Positions 53,010 through 62,153 of a stretch of DNA of 64,000 nucleotides are shown here, one piece after another (the first letter of the stretch is position 1; each line of letters begins with the position of its first letter). The DNA is from Fervidicoccaceae archaeon (lineage in GTDB: Archaea; Thermoproteota; Thermoprotei_A; Sulfolobales; Fervidicoccaceae): NCBI GenBank assembly GCA_038734945.1, contig JAVYOA010000009.1, positions 310,001 to 374,000 on the forward strand, read 5' to 3'. The notes under the pieces are model-generated. The model ran no database searches and was not told the DNA's origin. It saw only the letters and a program-made list of their open reading frames with translations. The translations under genes were made by a program, and so were the position numbers.

Positions 53010-53690
53010 TCAACTTAAGTTTTCCAGAAAGCAGAGCAATCTACTCGTTACTATCCATGCATCCAACTTCATTCCTTCATAGAAAGCTACTTTTTCTCTT
53101 GAAATTGAGAAGACTTTGCTAGAAAAATCACCTCTAGGAAATCCTCCAATACCAAAAGCATACGGAGGAAACTTATACTTTTTAAGCTCATTTTTTGGCA
53201 AATCTCTTCCCTTTTCATGCAGAAGAACTAGCATTTCAACTCCAATATCCTTCAGAAAATCTTCCAAGTTCATACCTTGTTTGAGGCTTAGCAATGGGTA
53301 GCTAGGAGAGGGAACGGTACCTTTCATAAACAGCTGTTGAATCAGACCTACAAATTGAAAATAATTTTTTGGAATTCGTGCATCTTCCCTCACATCTATT
53401 ATATTTCCATTCCTAGTATGCACATATACCTTGAGCTTACCCTTCAAATTCAATGGTGAGTACTGCGTCGCCAATAGGAATTGATGCACTATATCCGGCC
53501 TTCCCCTATTCATTGATATTCCAAAACGTTTCATCTCTCTGTGAAAAACACTGACATCCAACAAAAGAAACTCAGGAGGTATTCCATATCTCTTCGATAA
53601 TGCCTTTGCCTTCTTTGTCTTTATCAGCTTTCCAGGAAGTGTTTCTAGAGAGCTTTCCAATAACAGCAACACATATTTCTCCTTTTCCAT
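53010..53690 (-). CDS. nep1: rRNA pseudouridine N1-methyltransferase Nep1/Emg1
   Basis: 226 residues. SPOUT fold enzyme that methylates a pseudouridine in 16S rRNA and helps small-subunit assembly. NRGRPDIVHQFLL at residues 61-73 is the substrate-binding signature, and the C-terminal knot has AFGIGGFPRGDF. Likely transcribed with archease 46 bases downstream. Confidence 0.93.
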   Translation of the reverse strand: MEKEKYVLLLLESSLETLPGKLIKTKKAKALSKRYGIPPEFLLLDVSVFHREMKRFGISMNRGRPDIVHQFLLATQYSPLNLKGKLKVYVHTRNGNIIDVREDARIPKNYFQFVGLIQQLFMKGTVPSPSYPLLSLKQGMNLEDFLKDIGVEMLVLLHEKGRDLPKNELKKYKFPPYAFGIGGFPRGDFSSKVFSISREKVAFYEGMKLDAWIVTSRLLCFLENLS

Positions 53691-53858
53691 ACAACGGAAC
53701 AGCCTCTGCCTGAATTTTCATTTTAGGAGACTCTCTAAAATATCATAGTATATCGAAAATTTGTTAATTATTTGAGAAAACGACATAATCAAAAATAACA
53801 TTCTATTATTAATTTTCAAAGATCTTTTTAACTGGTCTAAAAAAATAAAGACCTTTTG

Positions 53859-54767
53859 ATGGTGAGGATTATGGAATGTGAGCCATCGATTATAGTACAC
53901 GGTGGGGCAGGAAGATGGAGTCTAATCTCTTCTGATAGATTGGAAAAAGCAAGAAGGGTGCTATTCGAGTCTGCCCAATATGGTTTCAATAGATTGAGCA
54001 TGGGATCTTCTGCAGTTGAAGCTGTAGTGGAGGCTATTTCGTACCTAGAAGATTCGGGAGAATTCAATGCTGGAAGGGGATCAGTTTTCAATGCTGATGG
54101 CTACATTGAGATGGATGCCGGAGTAATGGACGGAAAAAAGTTCGACGCAGGTGCAGTTGCAGCTCTGAGGGGAATAGCTAATCCAATAAGAGTGGCTCTC
54201 TTGGTCATGAAAAAAACTCCTCACGTTATCCTCTCTGGTGAAGGGGCTAGAAAATTTGCACTCGAAAATGGATTTAAAGAGGAGAGCGATCTTCTCAAAC
54301 GAGCTATTATATCAAATGTTTCAATGGAGAGGGCAAAATGGCGAAGCGACACTGTTGGAGCAGTCGCGATAGATTCCAATTGTGGAACTGCTGCTGGAGC
54401 TAGCACTGGAGGCATATCTGGAAAGCTACCTGGTAGGATAGGAGACACTCCAATACCTGGAGCAGGATTCTTCGCTAATCACTTTGCTGCAGCAGCTTCG
54501 ACCGGAATCGGAGAACTTATAACTCTTCTTGGCATTTCCAGAGCAGTTGTCGAGGAGGCCACTTTGCTTGGGTCAATTAACATTTCTGGAAGGACGCTCC
54601 TGCAATACGTCAACAGCAGATTCAAGAGTGAAACATTTGGCTTGATAGGATTAGATATCCTGGGAAACTATTTAGCAATATACAACACGGAATCCATGCC
54701 ATTTGCTCTGTTTAAAAAATCAATGAAAGAGCCTATTATTGGAGGATTCCCACGTTCTTCAATTTAG
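53859..54767 (+). CDS. Isoaspartyl peptidase / L-asparaginase, Ntn-hydrolase type
   Basis: About 302 residues. Made as a precursor that cuts itself before Thr165 (SDTVGAVAID), the new catalytic N-terminus. VHGGAGRW at the front, then GGISGKLPGRIGDTPIPGAG and ASTGIGE are complete family motifs. The ATG at 53859 is about 30 bases after TTTTTAACTG and lacks a ribosome site, so it is likely leaderless. The last 32 bases overlap the YhbY-like gene on the other strand. Releases aspartate from asparagine or isoaspartyl dipeptides. Confidence 0.92.
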   Translation: MVRIMECEPSIIVHGGAGRWSLISSDRLEKARRVLFESAQYGFNRLSMGSSAVEAVVEAISYLEDSGEFNAGRGSVFNADGYIEMDAGVMDGKKFDAGAVAALRGIANPIRVALLVMKKTPHVILSGEGARKFALENGFKEESDLLKRAIISNVSMERAKWRSDTVGAVAIDSNCGTAAGASTGGISGKLPGRIGDTPIPGAGFFANHFAAAASTGIGELITLLGISRAVVEEATLLGSINISGRTLLQYVNSRFKSETFGLIGLDILGNYLAIYNTESMPFALFKKSMKEPIIGGFPRSSI

Positions 54768-54993
54768 CGGATCTGAGAACAAATGTATGACCTCTTATCT
54801 CAACTAGCTCTGCTCCACAGAGCGAAGCAATTTGTTCTGCAATTTCCCTTCTGTTTTTTCCCTGTTCTAGCAGATTTCTATTTATCCTAACTTTAATTTC
54901 TTTCTCAATTTCCAACCTTCTCTTTATCTCATTGATTATGCCTTCCGTTATTCCACCTTTTCCTACTCTTACTTCATTTTTTCCCATATTCAT
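54736..54993 (-). CDS. YhbY/CRM-domain RNA-binding protein
   Basis: About 85 residues, one CRM domain: RVGKGGITEGIINEI with the GxxG-like loop, then IKVRINRN and ELVEIRGHTFVLRS. Such proteins bind pre-ribosomal RNA. ATG 54993 shares ATGA with the upstream stop; ATG 54987 follows GAGGG by seven bases and may be used instead. Confidence 0.88.
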   Translation of the reverse strand: MNMGKNEVRVGKGGITEGIINEIKRRLEIEKEIKVRINRNLLEQGKNRREIAEQIASLCGAELVEIRGHTFVLRSAKLKNVGILQ

Positions 54994-55289
54994 TCCCTCA
55001 ACATCTTTTTTCTGTACCAGCCGCAGACTAAGCATTTTATACCTAAATAAGCTATCTTTCCCTTGGAATGTATTCTATATCTGCCCGTTCTGCCTGGAAT
55101 TAATATCGAGCCGCATTTTCGACATATGAAGATTGATCTGCTTCTGTCAAATCTTACATTAAGCTTCCGTGAAAGCATCAAAACATTCATTCCAAGCGTC
55201 CTTTCATCGATATCTTTGTTCTTCAGGGCAATAATTATTGATTTGTCAAAGGCCCTATAAACTTCAGCTTTTCTTCTCTCATTTCTCAA
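54990..55289 (-). CDS. rnp4: Ribonuclease P protein component 4
   Basis: 99 residues. Rpr2/Rpp21 family with zinc ligands CRKCG and CLVCG and the segment LIPGRTGRYRIHSKGK. Part of archaeal RNase P with Rnp1-3, needed for 5' maturation of tRNAs. TTG start at 55289 overlaps the ftsY stop (TTGA). Confidence 0.92.
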   Translation of the reverse strand: MRNERRKAEVYRAFDKSIIIALKNKDIDERTLGMNVLMLSRKLNVRFDRSRSIFICRKCGSILIPGRTGRYRIHSKGKIAYLGIKCLVCGWYRKKMLRE

Positions 55290-56227
55290 CTACCATCGCC
55301 GCCAAGCAATGTTGAAATCAACCATTCTCTGCTGAAAGGCCTCAGATCCTCATATTTTTGACCTGTACCTACATAGAATATTGGCTTGCCAGTCTCCATG
55401 GCTATACTCAGGGCACTACCCCCTTTAGTGTCAGCATCTGCCTTTGTAAGTATAAATCCATCGACACCAATCTCTCTATCATAAGTAATAGACTGCTCAA
55501 CGGCATCGTTTCCTGTCAGCGAATCCACAACCAGCAATTTGAGATCCGGGTTAACTACTCTCACTACTTTTTTCAATTCCTCGATTAAGTCTCTGTCTAT
55601 ATGCATTCTACCCGCTGTATCCAAGAGGATCAGGCAAAGATTCCTCTTTTTAGCATAAACTATTGAATCAAATCCAACTGATGCTGAATCGCTACCATAT
55701 TTAGCTTTGATTATTGGAACTCCCAACCTATTTGCGTGAGTCTCAAGTTGCTCCTGCGATCCGGCCCTAAATGTATCTCCAGCAACTATGAGCGGAGTCA
55801 TTCCCCTCTTTTTGACCATATATGCTATTTTTGCTATGCTTGTAGTCTTTCCAACACCATTGACTCCCATGAAGACAACAACGAAAGGTTCCTTCCTTTC
55901 TTCGCATTTTTGAAATGCTGCGTTAACAAGGTCGAAGTTTGATTCTCTTACTTCTTCCATGATGATATTTTTAAGGGAATCCCTCACAATTTTCCCAAAA
56001 TCTTCCCCCTTTTTAACTCTCTTTCCAAGAAGTTGAGATCTCAATCTTTCAACTATTTTTTCTGCTGTCTGGTATGCCACATCATTTTGAACAAGTTCAA
56101 TTAAAAGAGAATCAAGAGGCTCTTCTAGATCTTTCTCGGTAATTTCTCTAGTTCCAACTCTGGTAGATACATTCTCTATAAACTTCGAAAAGGTATTCTT
56201 GAGCGCATTGAACATTCTTAGCTTCAC
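55286..56227 (-). CDS. ftsY: Signal recognition particle receptor FtsY
   Basis: 313 residues. Helical N domain, then the G domain with GVNGVGKTTSIAKIAY, AGDTFRAGSQEQL, LLDTAGR and TKADAD, plus GTGQKYEDLRPF at the end. Docks SRP at the membrane. No long acidic A domain, as usual in archaea. GTG start behind GGAG. Confidence 0.95.
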   Translation of the reverse strand: MKLRMFNALKNTFSKFIENVSTRVGTREITEKDLEEPLDSLLIELVQNDVAYQTAEKIVERLRSQLLGKRVKKGEDFGKIVRDSLKNIIMEEVRESNFDLVNAAFQKCEERKEPFVVVFMGVNGVGKTTSIAKIAYMVKKRGMTPLIVAGDTFRAGSQEQLETHANRLGVPIIKAKYGSDSASVGFDSIVYAKKRNLCLILLDTAGRMHIDRDLIEELKKVVRVVNPDLKLLVVDSLTGNDAVEQSITYDREIGVDGFILTKADADTKGGSALSIAMETGKPIFYVGTGQKYEDLRPFSREWLISTLLGGDGS

Positions 56228-56235
56228 ACAGTCTC

Positions 56236-56667
56236 CTACTTCTGTGAGGCGAGTGAATATACAAGAGCCTGCAAACGCTGATACTCCTTTGTTCTGTATT
56301 CCAGCTCTTTTGCTACTCTCTCTATTTCACTCTTCAAAGTCTGTTCCCTATCTTCGAGCAGTTTAACAGCATCTCCAAAAGAATCCTCAACATATATTCC
56401 TAGTCCCAGATGAACTATTGCTGCAGGTGCTACTTCTCCTCTGAACCTAACTAGCGAGTTTCCATGCTTATCAATGGATATCAGCATTTCCCCCTGCGTT
56501 CCAGACTGCAATTTCTTTATCCCCTCAATGGCAGTTCTTGTTTCTATAAGCCTCTCGTTTAGATCCTCAATTATCTCTCTCAGCCCTGCTATGTATTTTT
56601 CTAGCCTATCTATTGTTTGCAGTAGTGCACTTGCATCAATCTGCACTTTTTCGCTCAAGCGCTCCAC
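56236..56667 (-). CDS. pfdA: Prefoldin alpha subunit
   Basis: 143 residues: two long coiled-coil helices around a beta-hairpin segment with VRFRGEVAPAAIVHLGLGIYVE. Forms the jellyfish hexamer with the beta subunit and hands clients to the thermosome. Start is GTG 56667, or TTG 56658 which has GGGTGG at a better distance and overlaps the L18a stop. Confidence 0.93.
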   Translation of the reverse strand: MERLSEKVQIDASALLQTIDRLEKYIAGLREIIEDLNERLIETRTAIEGIKKLQSGTQGEMLISIDKHGNSLVRFRGEVAPAAIVHLGLGIYVEDSFGDAVKLLEDREQTLKSEIERVAKELEYRTKEYQRLQALVYSLASQK

Positions 56668-56903
56668 CCTTTCAGCTCGAGAAGCTCTAAAGTATTCTTG
56701 CTCATTGGTTCCTCAGTTTCCTTTATTTCTTCAATCTTTATGTGATATCTCTTCAGTTTATGCTTGCTCCCAAGGATAGAATACACTTTTTCCTTTACAT
56801 CTTTTTCCGAAATTCCTGTAACTTCCAACATGAAAGGTTGCTCTTTCGGGAAATGGTCATGTGATAACAGCATTTTTCCCTTTACAATGAAGATTTTGGG
56901 CAT
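56655..56903 (-). CDS. rplX: Ribosomal protein eL20 (L18a, LX)
   Basis: About 82 residues. LX/L18a fold with KIFIVKGKMLL and FMLEVTGISEKDV. ATG at 56903 lies ten bases after GAGGAGG. Heads the L18a-prefoldin-FtsY-RNaseP4-YhbY operon; the L39e, L31e and eIF6 genes that often precede it in archaea are absent here. Confidence 0.9.
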   Translation of the reverse strand: MPKIFIVKGKMLLSHDHFPKEQPFMLEVTGISEKDVKEKVYSILGSKHKLKRYHIKIEEIKETEEPMSKNTLELLELKGWSA

Positions 56904-56942
56904 CTGTGCTTTTCCTCCTCTAGCTATTACCTTTCTGCGCAA

Positions 56943-57057
56943 ATTTTCATATTGAAGATAAGGTTATTAAACCTGTCTGAGTCTGGTCAAACTTTCTGCT
57001 AAACAGCAAATTCGCTATTTTGTTCAGTATTTTGCTAAGAGGAGCAATCACAGATAG
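56943..57057 (-). promoter_or_regulatory. L18a operon promoter region
   Basis: Non-coding bases between L18a and element copy B. On the minus strand GTTTAATAAC at 56972-56963 is a fair TATA box; the start would fall near 56942 and leave a leader of about 40 bases with GAGGAGG. I see nothing else definite in this stretch. Confidence 0.45.
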
Positions 57058-57276
57058 CTTCATGTGAACTCCTTCCTATAGCGAGAATATTCCAGCACTT
57101 GAGCTATATTAATTCATGCTTTTAAATCCTGCTGTGTTCCTTTCTGAAGCATGGCAAATACATTACATAGATGCTGCTATGCGCGAAAGCATCATAATAC
57201 ATTTGAATATAGCAGATTTAAAATCAACACAATTTGTCTCCTTTCTAAGCATGGGTCTCCTTGCGAGATTAGATAA
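57058..57276 (-). repeat. Intergenic element copy B (inverted relative to copy A)
   Basis: Minus-strand sequence that aligns with 15597-15821 over its full length, with 32 identical bases at 57137-57168. It begins on the last codons of infB (TTATCTAATCT contains the infB stop) and ends in GTTCACATGAAG about 150 bases before the L18a start. The hairpin of copy A is only partly kept (TTCTCGCTATAGGAAGG). A 41-codon frame on the plus strand over this copy is broken after six codons in copy A, so coding is unlikely. Confidence 0.7.
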
Positions 57277-59068
57277 ATGCATATAATGGATCAGTCTTTC
57301 TCTTTATCTTAATAATTTCGTTGAGTATCTGGAGAGAGTCTTCGCTAATATAGCTCTTTAGCTCTGTCAGCAGCATTCTAGCATGCTGGTCTGGAACATC
57401 AGTATACATGATATCACCCTCGTTGATGTGCCTACCAACTACGACATTCCCCTTTATTGAAAGGGCAATCTGCATTCCAACCCTTGCTTCCTTTATAGAT
57501 TGCCCTCTATCCTGTAATTGATTGACAACACCAACCTTCTTTCCATCCTCAGTCATTAATGGTGCTCCGGGCCTGAGAATTCCACCCAACACTTCTATTC
57601 CAACTATTGCTGGATCACTTCTTCTGAAAATGAAACCTGGAAGGATTCTAACCTTAGCTGGCCATACAAGGGATTCAAGCTTTCTTTCTACTTCTTTTCT
57701 TTTTAGCTCATTCCTCCAGTTAAAGTAATCTTCCAACAGTCTGTAAATTACATTATTAAGCATGATATGAATTCCAGCCCTTTCTGCTTCTTCTTTTGCT
57801 TCAGGGAGAACCTTCACATTGAATCCCAAGATCACTCCCAGGCTTTCATCTTCCTGTTTAGAAATTGATGCTTCCACAACATCTCTCTTCGAGATTGAGC
57901 CAACATCAGCCAATCTAACTGGTATTTTTTCTCTTCTCAGCGCCTCAACAAGTGCCTCCAAGGATCCCAATGCATCCGCCTTTGCGATTACCCCAGACCT
58001 ATCGGTTTTAACCTTGACACTTTCGATGTCCTCAATGATTTTCCTCTTTATTTCTTCGATATTCTGATCTTCTCCTACGACCAGTATGGGGCTTCCAGCA
58101 AGCGACTTCTCCAAATCCGGAGCAACTATTTTGACTCCGCTCGAAGCATATACTTCATCCACATTCATGAACTTGTCCTCCGGAGATCTGATTTCCTGGA
58201 GAGGTTTGGGCATCAAAATTGCTCTAACCTTTGTTACAATTACTCCATCCACTCCTCCAAGAACTACAGTATCTCCCCTCCTAAGAACCCCATCATAAAT
58301 TATGCAGTCAACTGTATGTCCCAGCCCACTTACTTCCTTGACTTCCAGAACTACCCCCTTTGCTGGACCAGCAGCAAAAGTTAATCTATCCTTCAGGTAT
58401 TGCTGAGCAAGTCCAGCTAGAACAGCTAAAAGTTCAGCTATCCCCTCTCCTGTTCTTGCCGAGACTGGAACTATGCTTACCGTTCTAGTAAAGTCCCTTA
58501 TTCTGTCGAATCTATCGCTGTTAAAGCCATATTTTCCCAGTTCACCCATCAAATAATATATTTTCTCATCGAGGGCATCTCTAACATGCTGTGATTGTTT
58601 TTGATAAGAGAAGATAAAGGGCTCATTAGGGTAGCTCTTCCACCCCGATATCTTGTCTATCTTGTTGGCAGCAACTAAAAAGGGGACCCTTCTCGATTTT
58701 ATGAGCTGCAGAGATTCGATTGTCTGCTCTTTAAACCCTTCAATAATGTCAACTACAAGTATCGCAAAATCAGCGATCTCTCCACCCCTCCTTCTCATAT
58801 TCATGAAGAGCTCATGTCCTGGAGTATCGATAAAGAGAAGACCAGGAATTTTGAGCTTAACTGGAAACATCTTCTTCAGCGGAGAAGCTATTTCCTCTAT
58901 TACTCTCGATGGAACAATGCTTGCACCTACATGCTGAGTAATTTCGCCCGGCTCTCTCTTGGCTACACTCGTCCCCCTTATCTTGTCGAGAAGAGTAGTT
59001 TTTCCATGATCAACATGTCCCATGACGACTACAATTGGCTGTCTCAGCGGCTTTTCAGCCTTCTCCAT
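57269..59068 (-). CDS. infB: Translation initiation factor aIF5B (IF-2 type)
   Basis: About 599 residues. GTPase that joins ribosomal subunits. G1 GHVDHGKTT, G3 DTPGHE and G4 NKID are present, then domains II-IV with MLNNVIYRLLEDYFNW and a C-terminal helix. No intein at the usual P-loop site. ATG at 59068 follows GGAGA. Its 3' end runs into repeat copy B. Divergent from rps6e. Confidence 0.95.
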   Translation of the reverse strand: MEKAEKPLRQPIVVVMGHVDHGKTTLLDKIRGTSVAKREPGEITQHVGASIVPSRVIEEIASPLKKMFPVKLKIPGLLFIDTPGHELFMNMRRRGGEIADFAILVVDIIEGFKEQTIESLQLIKSRRVPFLVAANKIDKISGWKSYPNEPFIFSYQKQSQHVRDALDEKIYYLMGELGKYGFNSDRFDRIRDFTRTVSIVPVSARTGEGIAELLAVLAGLAQQYLKDRLTFAAGPAKGVVLEVKEVSGLGHTVDCIIYDGVLRRGDTVVLGGVDGVIVTKVRAILMPKPLQEIRSPEDKFMNVDEVYASSGVKIVAPDLEKSLAGSPILVVGEDQNIEEIKRKIIEDIESVKVKTDRSGVIAKADALGSLEALVEALRREKIPVRLADVGSISKRDVVEASISKQEDESLGVILGFNVKVLPEAKEEAERAGIHIMLNNVIYRLLEDYFNWRNELKRKEVERKLESLVWPAKVRILPGFIFRRSDPAIVGIEVLGGILRPGAPLMTEDGKKVGVVNQLQDRGQSIKEARVGMQIALSIKGNVVVGRHINEGDIMYTDVPDQHARMLLTELKSYISEDSLQILNEIIKIKRKTDPLYAFI

Positions 59069-59201
59069 GATAATCTCCAAGAAAAGCATCTGTGAATAGC
59101 CTTAAAAACAATATCTTTTATAACCATTCAAAGATAAACAGATTTGAATATCCGGGAATGAACCGCACCGCGGGAATTCTGGATGAGAGGGAGAATATTC
59201 C

Positions 59202-59858
59202 ATGCCAGAGTTCAAGCTAATAGTTTCGGATAGATTTCAATCAACACAAAAGATAAAGGTAAAAGTAATAGGGGATGAAAAAATTCCCCTAAGCAAGGAG
59301 CAAAAGGAAGGTAGAAGGCTCCCCACCTGCGAGATATCAAAAGCGCTGGCTGAAAAACTAAACATCGAAGATGGCGTATTGGCTTTGAGATTAGTGAAGG
59401 AAGGAAGCAAAGAGGTGAAAATGCACCTGAAGCCAGTAATAAAAGAGGGTATCGAGGAAAACACAGTGAAAGTACCTCAGGACTTACTGGCTGAAAAAGT
59501 TGGAGAGCTAGAAGCAGAGGGAGAAGCATTCAGATCTAGAGCATTTCAGCTCACTCTAGATGAGCTAACTAGCAGAAGGCTAGTGGGAATGAAAATAGGA
59601 GACGAGATAGATGCTACGATAATTGGATTGAATGGAAAACTAGTTATTAGAGGAGGAAGTGACAACAGCGGCTTTCCTATGAGGGCCGATGTCCCGGGAA
59701 CTGTGAAGAAAAAACTTCTTCTGTCAGGGCCGCCAGGATACCATCCAAGGAACAGAGGAGAGAGAAGAAGAAAGATAGTGAGAGGAAACACTATTGATGA
59801 CAGCATAGTACAGATAAATGTTGTGCTAGTGAGAGAAAAGGAGGCAAAGGAAAGATAG
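59202..59858 (+). CDS. rps6e: Ribosomal protein eS6
   Basis: 218 residues. FKLIVSDRF at the front and GGSDNSGFPMRADVPG with RRRKIVRGNTIDDSIVQINV at the end are the family core. About 90 residues are inserted between the first strands and the core, which is known for crenarchaeal eS6 and supports the assignment of this genome. ATG behind GAGGG. First gene of a six-gene cluster for translation and transcription. Confidence 0.93.
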   Translation: MPEFKLIVSDRFQSTQKIKVKVIGDEKIPLSKEQKEGRRLPTCEISKALAEKLNIEDGVLALRLVKEGSKEVKMHLKPVIKEGIEENTVKVPQDLLAEKVGELEAEGEAFRSRAFQLTLDELTSRRLVGMKIGDEIDATIIGLNGKLVIRGGSDNSGFPMRADVPGTVKKKLLLSGPPGYHPRNRGERRRKIVRGNTIDDSIVQINVVLVREKEAKER

Positions 59859-59878
59859 CCTCCGGAAAGTGATAGCAA

Positions 59879-61117
59879 ATGAGCTATGCAGAAAAAAAGC
59901 AACCAGAGGTGAACATTGGAACAGCTGGGCATGTAGATCATGGAAAAACTACCCTAGTATCAGCTCTAACTGGAATATGGACCTCTAGGCACAGTGAAGA
60001 ACTGAAGAGAGGGATGACCATAAAGCTAGGATATGCTGATGGAGCAGTATACAAATGCAGCAACATCCCCTTTCCGGAAGCCTATCAACCTTTCCCTGAG
60101 TGTCCAGAAGGAAGTACTCCTGAGCTTCTTAGAAGAGTTTCATATGTTGATGCGCCTGGTCACGAAATTCTCATGGCCACCATGCTAACAGGAGCTGCTA
60201 TAATGGATGGAGTTCTTCTAGTTATAGCTGCCAACGAGAGGGTTCCACAACCTCAGACAGCAGAGCACTTTGCCGCTCTTGGCGTTATAGGTCAAAAGAA
60301 CATAATAATCGTTCAAAATAAGGTCGATGTTGTGCCTCCAGAAAAGGCGAAGGAAAACTACAGAGAGATAAAGAAAATGATAGAAGGGACATGGGCCGAA
60401 AGGGCCCCCATTATACCAGTTTCCGCGTTGAAGAAGGGAAACATCGATGTTCTAATGGCAGCAATACAGAAATATATTCCAACGCCTCAGAGGGACCTAT
60501 CAAAACCTCCCCTGATGCATGTTGTTAGAAGTTTCGATGCCAACAGGCCGGGAACTCCCCCAGAAAAAATGGTTGGAGGTATAGTTGGTGGAACACTTCT
60601 ACAAGGAAAACTGAGCGTTGGTGACGAAATAGTCATACTTCCTGGAATAAAAGTCAAAAAAGCTGGAGGAAAAGAGGATTATGAGCCAATGATAACCAAG
60701 GTTGTTAGCCTCAGGTTCGGAGAGACGAGCGTTGATACTGCTCTCCCAGGAGGATTGCTAGCTATTGGAACACAACTTGATCCATCTCTCACTAAAGGAG
60801 ATTCTCTTGTTGGGAGCGTAGTAACTAAGGCTGGAATTGAGCTTCCTGTAGTCAGCGAAGTTGAGGTAGAGTATCATCTCTTCGAGAGGGTTGTTGGTCT
60901 AAGAGAAATGACCACTGTTAAGCCAATTCAAATAAGAGAGCCACTTATGCTCACAGTTGGAACATCTGTCACTCTGGGAAGCGTTAGTAGAGTTTCCTCT
61001 TCAACATTTACAATTTCCCTCAGGAAGCCCATTGTGGCTCTTCCAAACAGCAGGGTAGCTTTCAGTAGACAAGTACTTGGAAGATGGAGGCTCATAGGAT
61101 GGGGAACGATAAAATAA
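59879..61117 (+). CDS. eif2g: Translation initiation factor aIF2 gamma
   Basis: 412 residues. GTPase core of the factor that brings Met-tRNAi to the ribosome: G1 GTAGHVDHGKTTL, the zinc-knuckle remnant (only CSNIPFP and ECPEG Cys are seen), G3 DAPGHE, G4 NKVD. ATG at 59879 comes 20 bases after rps6e. aIF2 alpha and beta are not in this window. Confidence 0.95.
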   Translation: MSYAEKKQPEVNIGTAGHVDHGKTTLVSALTGIWTSRHSEELKRGMTIKLGYADGAVYKCSNIPFPEAYQPFPECPEGSTPELLRRVSYVDAPGHEILMATMLTGAAIMDGVLLVIAANERVPQPQTAEHFAALGVIGQKNIIIVQNKVDVVPPEKAKENYREIKKMIEGTWAERAPIIPVSALKKGNIDVLMAAIQKYIPTPQRDLSKPPLMHVVRSFDANRPGTPPEKMVGGIVGGTLLQGKLSVGDEIVILPGIKVKKAGGKEDYEPMITKVVSLRFGETSVDTALPGGLLAIGTQLDPSLTKGDSLVGSVVTKAGIELPVVSEVEVEYHLFERVVGLREMTTVKPIQIREPLMLTVGTSVTLGSVSRVSSSTFTISLRKPIVALPNSRVAFSRQVLGRWRLIGWGTIK

Positions 61118-61530
61118 ACACCAAACTGTTTGTTATTCTCGACTCAAACGCCCTTTTACAGATTTATAGGGGAGTTTCTATTTTCGATCAAATCGAGGAA
61201 ACCCTTGACATATCGCCTGTATATATTTGTCCTGATGCTGTATTGAATGAACTGAAGAAAATATCGGAGAAAGAAGGAGAAATATCTAGAGCAGCAAAAT
61301 TGGCAATCGAGTACGCAAATAACGCATGCGTTCCCTATATAACAGGAGAAAAGAGCGGAGACAGGGCAATTCTCAAAGCTTCGATAGAGCTTTCATCAGA
61401 AGGAAAAACAGTAATTGTATCTACAAGCGACAGAAAGCTTCGCAGTAAGTTGCGTTCAATGGGAATAAAAACAGCTTATTACAGAGAAACTCAACATCGC
61501 TTTGAGGTGGAAGCAAGGGATGTCCTATAG
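61099..61530 (+). CDS. PIN-domain endonuclease, Fcf1/Utp24 type
   Basis: About 143 residues. PIN fold with Asp in VILDSNALLQIY, a Glu in NELKKISE and Asp in GDRAILKAS and STSDRKLRSKLR, the four acidic residues of the active site. Position after aIF2 gamma is typical of the archaeal rRNA-processing PIN protein. ATG at 61099 follows GGAGG and overlaps the end of aIF2 gamma. Confidence 0.88.
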   Translation: MGNDKINTKLFVILDSNALLQIYRGVSIFDQIEETLDISPVYICPDAVLNELKKISEKEGEISRAAKLAIEYANNACVPYITGEKSGDRAILKASIELSSEGKTVIVSTSDRKLRSKLRSMGIKTAYYRETQHRFEVEARDVL

Positions 61531-61612
61531 GGAGAGGAAGAATTTTAAGTCTTCCTTTGAAACATGGCATTTGGGCTCATTATGGGAGGAAGAAAAGTAC
61601 AGGTGATGCGCA

Positions 61613-62152
61613 TTGTTCATGGTTTCTAGGATAAAGGAAATAATAAGATTACCTCCGGAGCGACTGAATGAGAACTTGGATGAAGTTGCGAGGAACATCT
61701 TGAACTCACAATATTCCGGCACCTATGATGAGCGTCTCGGAATCATTATAGGGGTCTATGATGTTTCTGCTGAACCAATCGGCAAAATTCTTCACGGTGA
61801 TGGAGGTTCTTATCATTGGGTTGAGGCAAGCGTCCTTTCCATAAAACCTCAAATGAATGAAGTGGTTCTGGGAACAGTTTACTCTGTAAGAGACTTTGGA
61901 ATATTCGTATCTATAGGTCCAATAGATGGATTCATACATAAATCACAGCTATCCGATGAATTCGTTGAATATGACTCAAGTAGACAAGCATTCATATTGA
62001 AGCAGAGCAACAGAATAATTGAGAAAGGAGACATAGTAAGAGCTAGGGTAGTAGCGTTTGGCTACAATTTGGAGAGGAAGGAGCTCAGGCTACAATTAAC
62101 AATGAGACAGCCATACCTAGGAAAAATATCCATTAGAAGAAGGAGTGATTGA
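61613..62152 (+). CDS. rpoE: RNA polymerase subunit RpoE' (Rpb7)
   Basis: 179 residues. N-terminal RNP-like domain (IKEIIRLPPERL) and a C-terminal S1/OB domain with LGTVYSVRDFGIFVSIGPIDGFIHKSQL. Forms the polymerase stalk with RpoF. TTG at 61613 stands behind GGTGAT. Followed by spt4 one base after its stop. Confidence 0.94.
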   Translation: MFMVSRIKEIIRLPPERLNENLDEVARNILNSQYSGTYDERLGIIIGVYDVSAEPIGKILHGDGGSYHWVEASVLSIKPQMNEVVLGTVYSVRDFGIFVSIGPIDGFIHKSQLSDEFVEYDSSRQAFILKQSNRIIEKGDIVRARVVAFGYNLERKELRLQLTMRQPYLGKISIRRRSD

Positions 62153-62153
62153 A

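Noticed and set aside
57151-57276. 41-codon plus-strand frame in element copy B
   Set aside because: The same frame stops after six codons in copy A, and the peptide resembles no family.
57269-59068. Intein in infB
   Set aside because: The P-loop and following motifs are continuous and the length is normal.
59202-59858. Long eS6 as a gene fusion
   Set aside because: A similar insertion is known in crenarchaeal eS6 proteins, so it is a lineage trait rather than a new fusion.
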